8,211 nt of DNA, taken from Verrucomicrobiia bacterium. GTDB lineage: Bacteria; Verrucomicrobiota; Verrucomicrobiia; Limisphaerales; JAUIHU01. The translations under genes and the position numbers were made by a program. Under the pieces are notes generated by a model. It saw only the letters and a program-made list of their open reading frames with translations, made no database searches and had not been told where the DNA came from. Each line of letters begins with the position of its first letter. Position 1 is the stretch's first letter. Where the stretch lies: positions 1-8,211 of the forward strand of contig JAUIHU010000180.1 of assembly GCA_030432175.1 (NCBI GenBank). The letters are read 5' to 3'. Below, one piece after another: positions 1-6,859 of the stretch.

Positions 1-1323
1 TGTAAAACCAGGTTGAGGAGCAGGAGCTTCCTGATATTGGGGGGCGGATGAAGTAATGCCATACCGTTCAGCCATATTGTTTCGCTGATTGACCTGGCCG
101 CGAAGTCTGCCGAGCTGTCCGCTTCCTTGAGGTTGGCCGGGAGGAGGATTGAATCCGGTTCCGTTATTGTTATTATTCTCAGCAGGAGCTTCTGGCGGAG
201 CTATTTCGAACTCACCACTGAACATTTTCTGTATGGACATTGGATCTCGGGGCAGATTCCCAAGATCAACACCAAAAGCTTGTGCGAAATTTGCCGCAAA
301 ATCTTTTGCTTCAAGTTTTACAACAACATTGTTGTCTGGAGTGGCGGTGAAAGTGACTTCATCCCGGAAAGTATTGATCAATTTTTTGGCCTGAACCAGC
401 TCACTGGCTTTAATAGCCGGATTTTGTTCAATGGTTTCCTTGACAACAGCAAATGGGTCGATCTGCCAACGGCCCAGGATACGTTCATCCTTGTATTTAG
501 GGGAAACGCCGGTCCGCAGAAATGCTCCCAGATCTTCCGGATCAACTTGTTTCAGCAAGCTAACGAATGCTGTGTCCTGCGCCAGCGTGAGGAAAGAAGG
601 GTTATTGATAATTTCAAGAACACTGCCCTGGCTTTTTGTCAGGCGTTGGACTTCTTCATCATTCAGGAAAGCCTGGACATTGGGGTTTTCCTGAATATTC
701 AGGAAATCGGGATATCCAAGAACCCGTTTGTGTAAATCGGGATTGTGATAAAGCAATCCCAGAACATCAACCACATCGTAATACTTTTCAGGAGTAGGGT
801 CAAAATGAGCAACCAGTTTGTCCAATCCGGTGCCAGGCATCGCGCTGCGCGCATCGTTGATGTACTGAATTGCTTTGGAAGATTCCTGCCCGGTAGGGAT
901 CTGGATTGTCAGATAACCAAGAGGATAAATGACAATGCAAATCAGGAACGAGTACAAAGCGCCCGTCAGACCGCCAATCCCCAGACCAATTTTGCGGTTC
1001 ATCCGCACCCACTTGAGTCTGTCTACTTCGTCAGTTTTGAATTTGTAATACTTTGCAACGCGCCAGTGAACAATTTCCGCAACAATCTGGAACACAATAT
1101 CAACCAGAATGAAGGCGAACGCTGGAGCCAGATAACTGGCAAGCAAAGGGTTGTTTACACCAAGTGAACCCAGCCAGGGTTCCACCGTGGGAGCCAGTGG
1201 CGCCGCTGAAAATAGCGCCACCAGAATACCCAGTAAAACAATCGTAGTTCGTATTGCGCCTTGAAAGAATCCAATCAATCCCAATAACGCAAGCAGGGAA
1301 AAAGCCAAAATCCAGATGATCAT
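1..1323 (-). CDS. CvpA-family inner-membrane protein with long C-terminal extension (3' end cut by window edge)
   Basis: The reading frame starts at ATG 1323 and stays open for 441 codons to base 1, so the C-terminus is missing. The N-terminal ~140 residues are CvpA-like. Hydrophobic segments lie at about residues 2-20, 25-42, 62-85 and 113-140, and the loop at 17-25 (IGFFQGAIR) resembles the conserved CvpA first-loop pattern. CvpA proteins are integral membrane proteins tied to envelope homeostasis and, in E. coli, colicin V production; the molecular activity is unsettled. Residues ~175-270 are soluble and contain spaced NP motifs (NPDLHKRVL, NPNVQAFLND, NPSFLTLAQD), suggesting helical repeats. 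Residues ~375-441 are rich in Pro, Asn and Gln and probably disordered. It lies 72 bases after the kinase gene with no obvious terminator between, so it is probably the last gene seen of the tsaD operon. No good ribosome-binding site precedes the ATG. The family call is likely; the extension's role is unknown. Confidence 0.75.
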   Translation of the reverse strand, partial: MIIWILAFSLLALLGLIGFFQGAIRTTIVLLGILVALFSAAPLAPTVEPWLGSLGVNNPLLASYLAPAFAFILVDIVFQIVAEIVHWRVAKYYKFKTDEVDRLKWVRMNRKIGLGIGGLTGALYSFLICIVIYPLGYLTIQIPTGQESSKAIQYINDARSAMPGTGLDKLVAHFDPTPEKYYDVVDVLGLLYHNPDLHKRVLGYPDFLNIQENPNVQAFLNDEEVQRLTKSQGSVLEIINNPSFLTLAQDTAFVSLLKQVDPEDLGAFLRTGVSPKYKDERILGRWQIDPFAVVKETIEQNPAIKASELVQAKKLINTFRDEVTFTATPDNNVVVKLEAKDFAANFAQAFGVDLGNLPRDPMSIQKMFSGEFEIAPPEAPAENNNNNGTGFNPPPGQPQGSGQLGRLRGQVNQRNNMAERYGITSSAPQYQEAPAPQPGFT

Positions 1324-1395
1324 AATAATGAAACTTAAAGCAAAATATGTTCCGAATATCTTACAAGTACCCGTTCAATGAATACAACCTTGTTT
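1324..1395 (-). other. Intergenic gap, kinase to cvpA-like gene
   Basis: This 72-base AT-rich spacer lies between the kinase stop and the cvpA-like ATG on the minus strand. I see no hairpin with a T-tract and no convincing -35/-10 pair, which favours read-through from the kinase gene. No purine-rich Shine-Dalgarno element is visible near the ATG at 1323. Confidence 0.4.
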
Positions 1396-4300
1396 TTATG
1401 CCTGCGGACGCGGCGGAAATGATGATTTCAGTTTTTCAAGCGCTGCTTTGACCTGATCAAACTCAGCGTGGATTTCACGCACAATGTCTCTCATGCCGAA
1501 TTCAGCATCGTCATTTGTTGAATCAGTTTGGTCTTCCAGCGCTTCGGCGAAAAATCCAATTTTCTCAGCGCCAATATTTCTGGAACTGCCTTTTAGGGAG
1601 TGGGCAAGCCGTCTGATTTCCTGAATATCTTTGCCGAGAACCGCTTCATCAAGGGCTGAAATCGTCTTTGCTGAATCCCGCAAATAGGACTCAACCAATT
1701 GATAGGCAAGGTTCAAACTGAACGGATTGTCCGCTTCTGAGAAGTTCAGGAGTGGTCCAGTATTGAGTGTCGGATATTCAATAGATATTGGCTGAGTATC
1801 GGTTGTTTGATGATTATCAACTAGTTGTGTGTCTGGATGTGATGTGGGGGCTGGATCATTCAGGATGTCGCTTTCAACAACAGCCTTTTCAGAGTTTGCG
1901 GAAAACCCGTCAGAACCGGGAAGTGTTCCTTCAATTTGGAAGTGGTCCAGCAGTTCTTTCAATTGCTCTCGGCGTGTAGGTTTGCTCAGGTAATAGTCCA
2001 TACCGACAGACAGGCACTTCTGTCGATCCTCTTCCATGGCGTTTGCAGTCAACGCGATGATGGTAATTTTTTTTCGGTCTGGATGAGAGGCTTCCAATCG
2101 CCGAATGGCCCTGGTTGTTTCGTAACCATCCATGACCGGCATATGACAATCCATGAAAATCAGGTCAAATGTTTGTCGCTCTAGGGCCTCAAGAGCTTCC
2201 TGCCCATTCAGAACCAGCTGACAACGATGACCTAATTGTTCCAATTGCCCATTGGTCACCATCTGGTTGACCGGATTGTCCTCGGCCACGAGGATGTCGA
2301 GACTGGACTGGCATTCAGGAACCGCCACCTGCGATGTGGGTTTGTAAGGCTTCGGCCCTGGCCCTTCCTGAATGACTTCTTTGGAATAGGAAGTGTAAAA
2401 CGGGTCCAGGCTGGACTTTTCGTTCTCTTCCGGCCAGTTGTCATCTTGAGAGGTGATCAACCGCCCGGAATCAGTGGTCGAGTTGATGATCTGGTCAATG
2501 AATGTGTTGAGTCGGCGCCAGCGTACAGGTTTTGGCAAACAGTGAAGGTTGGCAGAGGTTTTAAATCTGCCCTGGTGAAGAAAGCTCTCCAGAGAGGTCA
2601 GGCAGATGACAGGAATCCTATGCGGCTCAGTCAGTTCGGCGATTTCTTTTGCTCTTTGGAGCTGGCGTTGATCAGGAGATAATTCGTCTATATCGAGAAT
2701 AATTAATTCCGGAACGGTTTCATCTTTATTGAAATTATTAATGAAACGGGTGAGATGGTCTAATGATTCCAGGCAATGTACTTCTGCTTTCATAGCCTGC
2801 AGAAATTGGCTGAGATACTCTGCAAGTGATGGGTTGGAAACCAAAACGGATACGTTTTTCAGATTGTTTGGAGCATGCAACCAATCAGGAACTTTGGCAG
2901 ATTCGGAATCAGGGCTGGAATTCAGACAGCCTAATGTCAGGGTCAGGCGAAATGTCGACCCTTTTCCATAAGCGCTTTCAAATGTGATGTCCCCACCCAT
3001 GCCTTCTGCAAGTTGCTTGCTGATGACCAACCCTAATCCGGAACCTCCATACTTTCGGGTGGTAGAACTGTCAGCCTGAACAAAGGCATTGAAAAGTCGG
3101 CTCTGCTTGTTTTCTGGAATACCTATTCCTGTGTCGCGAACTTCAAAACAAAGGGTTTGTGTCTCACCACTGGTCTGAACCGAATAAACTTCCAGCGCGA
3201 CTTCTCCAGATTCGGTAAATTTTACAGCATTTCCTACCAGGTTCAGTAGAATTTGCCGGATTCGGTTTGGATCTCCATTTAGGCGACATGGAATCGATAG
3301 ATCCGTCCAGGACAAAAGTTCCACACCTTTTGTTTGGGCGCGCTTGGCTAGCAATTCAGCAATATCCTCCACGACTTCCTGGGGTTTGAAAGGGATATTT
3401 TCAAAAACCAGTTTGCCAGCTTCGAGTTTTGAGAAGTCGAGAATATCGTCAATAAGGCTCAATAAGGATTCAGCGCTACCGCGAATCGTTTCCGAAAAAT
3501 CTCTCTGGGTGTTATCTAGCTCAGTTTCCAAAAGCAGTTCCGTGATTCCGATGACGCCATTCATCGGAGTGCGGATTTCATGGCTCATGTTTGCCACGAA
3601 TTCAGATTTCATCCGCGCAGATTGAATTGCAAAATCACGAGCCCTTTTGAGTTCGTGCTCGGCTTCGATCAAATCAGTAATGTCTTTCGAGATGCCGAAT
3701 GTGCCAATAATTGTCCCATGCTTGTCTCTGAAGGGAACCTTGTTTGTGAGCACATAAGATTCACGCCCGTCGCGGGTGACTTCCTTTTCCAACAGATCCA
3801 GCGCAGGTTCTCCGGTCTGCAGGATTTTTTGTTCTGCGTCAAAGGCTGGTTGAGCATGGATGGCATCGAAAAAATCGAAGTCCGTCTTACCTTCAGCCAT
3901 TTTTGCAGATTTGAGTCCCAGGCGCCTGGCTAGAGATTTGCTGACCCGGATGAACCTGGATTCTTTATCTTTGAAATACAGACTGTCCGGCATGTAGTCT
4001 AATAATGCCCTTAACAAATCTCGTTCATACGCCAGCGCCTCTTCGACTTTCTTACGCTCAGTGACATCCCAGAAAATCCCCTGAATCCCGACGACTTCGC
4101 TGTTTGCATCATAAAGAGGAGTTTTAATGACCTGGACGTAAATATCGCCAGTTTTGGAATGGTGAGCCTCAACAGTATCGTATGGTTTGCCCGAGCGAAT
4201 GACGCGTTCATCGTCCTTGCAGTATTTCTGAGCCAGGTTTTCAGGAAAGAAATCACAATCCGTTTTTCCGAGGACGTTTTCCCGGGATTGTTCAAGACTT

Positions 4301-4932
4301 TCGCAAAAACTGTCATTCACAAATGTAAAATGGCCTTCCAGGTCTTTACGGAAGATGTTCTGAGGCAGTGTTTCTACCAGTGAATGGTAAAACGCTTCTG
4401 AATCACGCAGGGCTTTTTCTGTTTCCTGATGGCGTTGGTCGGATTCCGCCAATTCTTTTGTTTTTCGCTGCAGCAATCGATAAGTATTCAACATCGGCGC
4501 CAATCGCTCCAGTTCCAGACATCGTTCAGAATTGGCAGGAGATCTTACCGGCGCTTCATTCCAAAACAAAATTCCCCAATAATCCTCCACTTCAGGTCCA
4601 CTCAAACAAAAACCGGTCCACAGACCTTTCCTATCGTTTCCTTCAACCCAGGTCGGATATGGAGTCACCGAGCTTCCAGTCGACGCCCAAGGAGGTGGGA
4701 CAACTGTCTGATTCAACCATGTTTCGAGAACCTGAATGGACTCAGACGCTATGGAATCGTTGCAGTTCGGAATAATCTGCTGGCTAGCTCCATGCCCCTG
4801 TTTCCAAATAGAAACGACAGCTTTCTTACCAAGAGTTTCAGCCGCATAGCTGGCCAGCTCCTGCAAGCCCGTTTGTACCTGCTCAACAAGTGTCCAGGAT
4901 TCAGTGGAGGGTTGGACGTTGTTCGATTTCAT
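1396..4932 (-). CDS. Cytosolic hybrid sensor histidine kinase (GAF-like, PAS-PAS-HisKA-HATPase-REC-REC-HPt)
   Basis: This 1178-residue multistep phosphorelay kinase has BarA/ArcB-type architecture but no membrane segment, so it probably senses a cytoplasmic cue. Residues ~15-150 look like a divergent GAF-type sensor, followed by a coiled-coil linker (~150-178). PAS1 (~179-297) and PAS2 (~300-424) share a GKTDxDFF motif and appear to be a tandem duplication. HisKA is at ~442-507, with phosphoacceptor H451 in NMSHEIRTPMNG. The ATPase domain (~550-668) has N568 in the N box, D600 in DTGIGIP, and GGSGLGL at 629-635. REC1 (~691-815) keeps D747, T779 and K801 but has SN (699-700) where the acidic pair belongs. 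REC2 (~878-997) is complete, with E884/D885, D928, T962 and K984. The HPt domain (~1066-1165) has H1111 in AHSLKGSS. Its ATG overlaps the tsaD stop (ATGA), with GAGAG a few bases upstream, implying coupled translation. No partner response regulator is in the window. Domain calls are strong; signal and target are unknown. Confidence 0.95.
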   Translation of the reverse strand: MKSNNVQPSTESWTLVEQVQTGLQELASYAAETLGKKAVVSIWKQGHGASQQIIPNCNDSIASESIQVLETWLNQTVVPPPWASTGSSVTPYPTWVEGNDRKGLWTGFCLSGPEVEDYWGILFWNEAPVRSPANSERCLELERLAPMLNTYRLLQRKTKELAESDQRHQETEKALRDSEAFYHSLVETLPQNIFRKDLEGHFTFVNDSFCESLEQSRENVLGKTDCDFFPENLAQKYCKDDERVIRSGKPYDTVEAHHSKTGDIYVQVIKTPLYDANSEVVGIQGIFWDVTERKKVEEALAYERDLLRALLDYMPDSLYFKDKESRFIRVSKSLARRLGLKSAKMAEGKTDFDFFDAIHAQPAFDAEQKILQTGEPALDLLEKEVTRDGRESYVLTNKVPFRDKHGTIIGTFGISKDITDLIEAEHELKRARDFAIQSARMKSEFVANMSHEIRTPMNGVIGITELLLETELDNTQRDFSETIRGSAESLLSLIDDILDFSKLEAGKLVFENIPFKPQEVVEDIAELLAKRAQTKGVELLSWTDLSIPCRLNGDPNRIRQILLNLVGNAVKFTESGEVALEVYSVQTSGETQTLCFEVRDTGIGIPENKQSRLFNAFVQADSSTTRKYGGSGLGLVISKQLAEGMGGDITFESAYGKGSTFRLTLTLGCLNSSPDSESAKVPDWLHAPNNLKNVSVLVSNPSLAEYLSQFLQAMKAEVHCLESLDHLTRFINNFNKDETVPELIILDIDELSPDQRQLQRAKEIAELTEPHRIPVICLTSLESFLHQGRFKTSANLHCLPKPVRWRRLNTFIDQIINSTTDSGRLITSQDDNWPEENEKSSLDPFYTSYSKEVIQEGPGPKPYKPTSQVAVPECQSSLDILVAEDNPVNQMVTNGQLEQLGHRCQLVLNGQEALEALERQTFDLIFMDCHMPVMDGYETTRAIRRLEASHPDRKKITIIALTANAMEEDRQKCLSVGMDYYLSKPTRREQLKELLDHFQIEGTLPGSDGFSANSEKAVVESDILNDPAPTSHPDTQLVDNHQTTDTQPISIEYPTLNTGPLLNFSEADNPFSLNLAYQLVESYLRDSAKTISALDEAVLGKDIQEIRRLAHSLKGSSRNIGAEKIGFFAEALEDQTDSTNDDAEFGMRDIVREIHAEFDQVKAALEKLKSSFPPRPQA

Positions 4933-6023
4933 TGGGCTCTCATTTGGACCGTTTGTTGAGACATTTCACTCAATGGCCAGCTCGGCCTTGGATCTTGATC
5001 CCAGAGATCAGCTTCATGCTTCAAGTTTGTTTTCTTCTGAAGACGTCTTTCTGCCAGAACTCCTACCATAGCTGCATTGTCACCACTTAAAGAGTTGGGA
5101 GCGACTCTGAAATCAATTTGGTTTTCAGAACATTGTTTGTGGAACTCAGAACGTAAACCCTGATTGGCTCCCACTCCTCCTGATAGAGTAATCAAGGACA
5201 TTTGATATTCCCTGGCTGCTCGAATTGATTTTGTTACCAAGGTTTCAACGATTGCCGCTTGAACCCCGGCGCACATGTCACAGATAAACTGCCGCTCTTT
5301 CAGTCGATTACTTTGACTCTCAAGGTAATATCTGACAGAGGTCTTGAGTCCACTGAAGCTGAAATTATAGTTAGGATCATTCAGCATCGGACGAGGAAAT
5401 CGACGTGATTTTGGATTGCCGTCTGCTGCCAACCGATCAATCCAAGGCCCACCAGGATAAGGCAGACCTAACAACTTTGCTACTTTATCAAAGCATTCGC
5501 CCGCCGCATCATCGACAGTTGCGCCAAGAATCTCATGCTTTCCTTCTTTGGTGCATCTCACCAGCAAAGTGTGCCCTCCGCTCACGATCAACGAGACAGA
5601 AGGACGCCATTCAGTCCAGTTGACATGGAGAGGATCCCCCTGAATCCAGGGCGAATACAAGTGAGCTTCGTGGTGGTGGATGCCAATGAACTTTTTCCGC
5701 AAAGAAAACGCCAAAGATTGCGCAGTGTGAAATCCTACCTGAAGCGCGTTCGGCAAACCGGGTCCACGCGTGGCTGCGACAGCATCCAAGTCACCCAGTT
5801 CTACGTCAGCTTGACACAATGCCGACTCACAAATCGGGACAATTCGACCCAAATGTTCTCTGGCCGCCAGTTCAGGCACAACACCGCCATACTCTTGGTG
5901 CAGTGCGATCTGAGACGAAACGACATTTGACAAGACCCTGCCGTTGTGGACGACAGCGCAGCTGGTTTCATCACATGAGGTTTCAATAGCTAAGACAATC
6001 ATTTCAAGAATAGGTAGCCTCAC
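4929..6023 (-). CDS. tsaD: tRNA N6-adenosine threonylcarbamoyltransferase TsaD
   Basis: TsaD (Kae1/YgjD/Gcp family) transfers threonylcarbamoyl from TC-AMP to A37 of ANN-decoding tRNAs, working in the cytoplasm with TsaB and TsaE. The whole family fold is present: the N-terminal ASKHA motif AIETSCDET (12-20), GGVVPELAAREH (46-57), the metal-binding HHHEAH with H117 and H121, SGGHT (148-152), DDAAGECFDKVAKLLG (171-186), FSFSGLKT (221-228), LSGGVGANQ (280-288) and the metal ligand D315 in GDNAAM. Length from GTG 6023 is 364 residues, slightly long for the family. ATG 6002 (M8, MIVLAIETSCDET) matches the usual TsaD start better, but neither start has a strong ribosome-binding site. The GTG overlaps the stop of a small upstream frame (GTGA). 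The 3' end overlaps the kinase gene by four bases. Function is essentially certain; only the start is open. Confidence 0.97.
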   Translation of the reverse strand: MRLPILEMIVLAIETSCDETSCAVVHNGRVLSNVVSSQIALHQEYGGVVPELAAREHLGRIVPICESALCQADVELGDLDAVAATRGPGLPNALQVGFHTAQSLAFSLRKKFIGIHHHEAHLYSPWIQGDPLHVNWTEWRPSVSLIVSGGHTLLVRCTKEGKHEILGATVDDAAGECFDKVAKLLGLPYPGGPWIDRLAADGNPKSRRFPRPMLNDPNYNFSFSGLKTSVRYYLESQSNRLKERQFICDMCAGVQAAIVETLVTKSIRAAREYQMSLITLSGGVGANQGLRSEFHKQCSENQIDFRVAPNSLSGDNAAMVGVLAERRLQKKTNLKHEADLWDQDPRPSWPLSEMSQQTVQMRAQ

Positions 6024-6208
6024 TCTTCAGCTGGACCATTATCGAATAAACTGATCAAAAAGGAAAGTCTCGGAACGATTACCGCTTGTTTTGGGGTGTG
6101 ATTCAAGTCGGGCGCCTTCCTGGGAGCGCTGAGCTTCAGCTCAACGATTGGATCAAGCATATGAAGCAGGCTGAACTGCAAAGAGACCGCTCTCCTTTCA
6201 TCGCACAC
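6020..6208 (-). CDS. Doubtful 62-codon reading frame ending in the tsaD start
   Basis: The frame begins at GTG 6208 and its TGA overlaps the tsaD GTG at 6023 in a GTGA, the usual geometry of translationally coupled genes. The peptide is mildly hydrophobic near its end (RLSFLISLF) and otherwise unremarkable; I do not recognise it. A purine-rich AAAGAGG lies immediately before the GTG, too close for an ideal Shine-Dalgarno. The same element is better placed for the ATG at 6201 in another frame. It may be a leader peptide, a real small protein, or a chance frame in the tsaD leader. I lean to chance or leader. Confidence 0.2.
   Translation of the reverse strand: MCDERRAVSLQFSLLHMLDPIVELKLSAPRKAPDLNHTPKQAVIVPRLSFLISLFDNGPAEE
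6136..6201 (-). CDS. Possible 21-residue leader peptide upstream of tsaD
   Basis: ATG 6201 follows GAGGG with a six-base spacer, the best-placed Shine-Dalgarno-like element in the window. The frame encodes a 21-residue peptide, MKGERSLC followed by a Ser/Cys-rich hydrophobic stretch, and stops at 6136 next to a short inverted repeat (6130-6143). It lies in the tsaD leader, out of frame with the 62-codon candidate that overlaps it. There is no run of a single amino acid codon that would identify a classical attenuation peptide. This is an inference from position and ribosome-binding-site quality only. Confidence 0.2.
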   Translation of the reverse strand: MKGERSLCSSACFICLIQSLS

Positions 6209-6255
6209 CCTCTTTTGTCGAATACAATTGGGTAGTTTTGAACCAGTTAATGAAT

Positions 6256-6311
6256 AAAAAAACTCAGACCGGACTTGCGAAAGTGCAAAACCTTTGGTTT
6301 CGTTACCGGTC
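6256..6311 (-). terminator. Terminator-like or attenuator hairpin in the tsaD leader
   Basis: Read on the minus strand, GACCGG (6311-6306) pairs with CCGGTC (6272-6267). After four bases comes a run of seven Ts (6262-6256). The ~33-base interior can form two further small hairpins, AAACC/GGTTT and ACTT/AAGT. It sits between the minus-strand -10 at 6318-6313 and tsaD, so it could be an attenuator or structured leader. The 5' arm lies very near the predicted start of transcription and may not be fully transcribed from that promoter. Confidence 0.35.
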
Positions 6312-6312
6312 C

Positions 6313-6342
6313 ATTATATATGGTTCTTCAAGTAGTTGTAAG
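6313..6342 (-). promoter_or_regulatory. Candidate sigma-70 promoter for the tsaD operon
   Basis: On the minus strand there is a perfect TATAAT at 6318-6313. CTTACA at 6342-6337 is a four-of-six match to TTGACA with an 18-base spacer. Transcription would begin near 6306, giving a leader of about 280 bases before tsaD. It lies back to back with the plus-strand promoter candidate at 6342-6371. Confidence 0.45.
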
Positions 6343-6371
6343 TGACAGCTAATGAAGAATTTCAGAATAAT
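6342..6371 (+). promoter_or_regulatory. Candidate sigma-70 promoter for the CBM48-type gene
   Basis: GTGACA (6342-6347) matches TTGACA at five of six positions, and AATAAT (6366-6371) matches TATAAT at five of six, with an 18-base spacer. Transcription would begin near 6378, about 50 bases before ATG 6430. Its -35 box touches the -35 box of the divergent minus-strand candidate. Confidence 0.45.
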
Positions 6372-6396
6372 GAAACCTTATGGGTTCAATAAATTT

Positions 6397-6426
6397 TTGA
6401 TCCAGGGGTTTGCTTAAAATTATTAT
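6397..6426 (+). promoter_or_regulatory. Alternative promoter overlapping the CBM48-type gene start
   Basis: TTGATC (6397-6402) and TATTAT (6421-6426) are separated by 18 bases. Transcription from here would start near 6433, just after ATG 6430, and would force use of the in-frame ATG at 6487. It is weaker as a pair than the candidate at 6342-6371. Confidence 0.3.
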
Positions 6427-6429
6427 CTT

Positions 6430-6747
6430 ATGCAATTGGGTAACTCTTACAACGACACCAATTCGGACCGGTACTGCGCCAGTAAAATGAAGAAACCAGT
6501 AAACTTCATGCACGTGGCTCCGGGAGCGAAAGAAGTATTCATTGTCGGTGACTTCAATGATTGGTCTCCATCGGCTAATCCCATGGAATCCCGGCCAGGC
6601 GGATCCTGGGTTGCTCAGCTGGATTTAACCCATGGGGCTCATCACTACTATTTTCTGGTGGATGGACAGGTCGCTTTGGACAAACGAGCGCAAGGGGTTG
6701 CGCGGAATGAGAAAAACGAGCGAGTTTCTTTGATGACCATCAGTTGA
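6430..6747 (+). CDS. Small stand-alone CBM48/AMPK1-type glycogen-binding domain protein
   Basis: This 105-residue protein is essentially one E-set domain of the family found in AMPK beta subunits and at the N-terminus of glycogen branching enzymes. The diagnostic run is VNFMHVAPGAKEVFIVGDFNDW (24-45; split here only by eye), followed by GGSWVAQLDLTHGAHHYYFLVDG (57-79). W45 corresponds to the conserved carbohydrate-contacting Trp of the FNNW motif. The position after DGQ, Trp in AMPK beta, is V81, and the AMPK Lys in YKF is Y74, so classical glycogen binding may be weakened. There is no signal peptide; the protein is probably cytoplasmic. The first 19 residues are not family-like, and M20 (6487) is a credible alternative start. 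Neither start has a clear ribosome-binding site. It is transcribed divergently from tsaD. Family call strong; role as glycogen or protein adaptor is inferred. Confidence 0.85.
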   Translation: MQLGNSYNDTNSDRYCASKMKKPVNFMHVAPGAKEVFIVGDFNDWSPSANPMESRPGGSWVAQLDLTHGAHHYYFLVDGQVALDKRAQGVARNEKNERVSLMTIS

Positions 6748-6859
6748 TGTTCGAAGAAACTGTCTGTAACGACATCTGAATCATTTCAGGCTTTCTGATT
6801 TACCCTCTCGCATTATCCGGTTTTGGGTAAAAGATTGGTTTCGGAAGTCCTGCACAATT

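Noticed and set aside
127..735. 202-codon plus-strand frame
   Set aside because: It is antisense to the cvpA-like gene, whose frame gives a coherent membrane protein; the plus-strand product has no recognisable features.
745..1167. 140-codon plus-strand frame
   Set aside because: Antisense to the membrane-spanning part of the cvpA-like gene; composition and lack of motifs fit a chance frame.
4429..4959. 176-codon plus-strand frame opposite the kinase N-terminus
   Set aside because: It covers the 5' part of the kinase gene and the tsaD overlap on the other strand; the product is unrecognisable and low in complexity of motifs.
6130..6143. TGAGCT/AGCTCA inverted repeat in the tsaD leader
   Set aside because: Only six pairs with a two-base gap and no T-tract; not enough to call a terminator or operator on its own.
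6256..6311. Resemblance to a cyclic-di-GMP-I (GEMM) riboswitch from GCAAAACC and TTACCGG fragments
   Set aside because: The conserved GEMM core and second helix with its GGTAGC-type element are absent, so only short chance similarities remain.
6799..6831. TTTACCC/GGGTAAA inverted repeat after the CBM48-type gene as a terminator
   Set aside because: A 19-base loop and no following T-tract on either strand; the hairpin at 6860-6906 is a better candidate.
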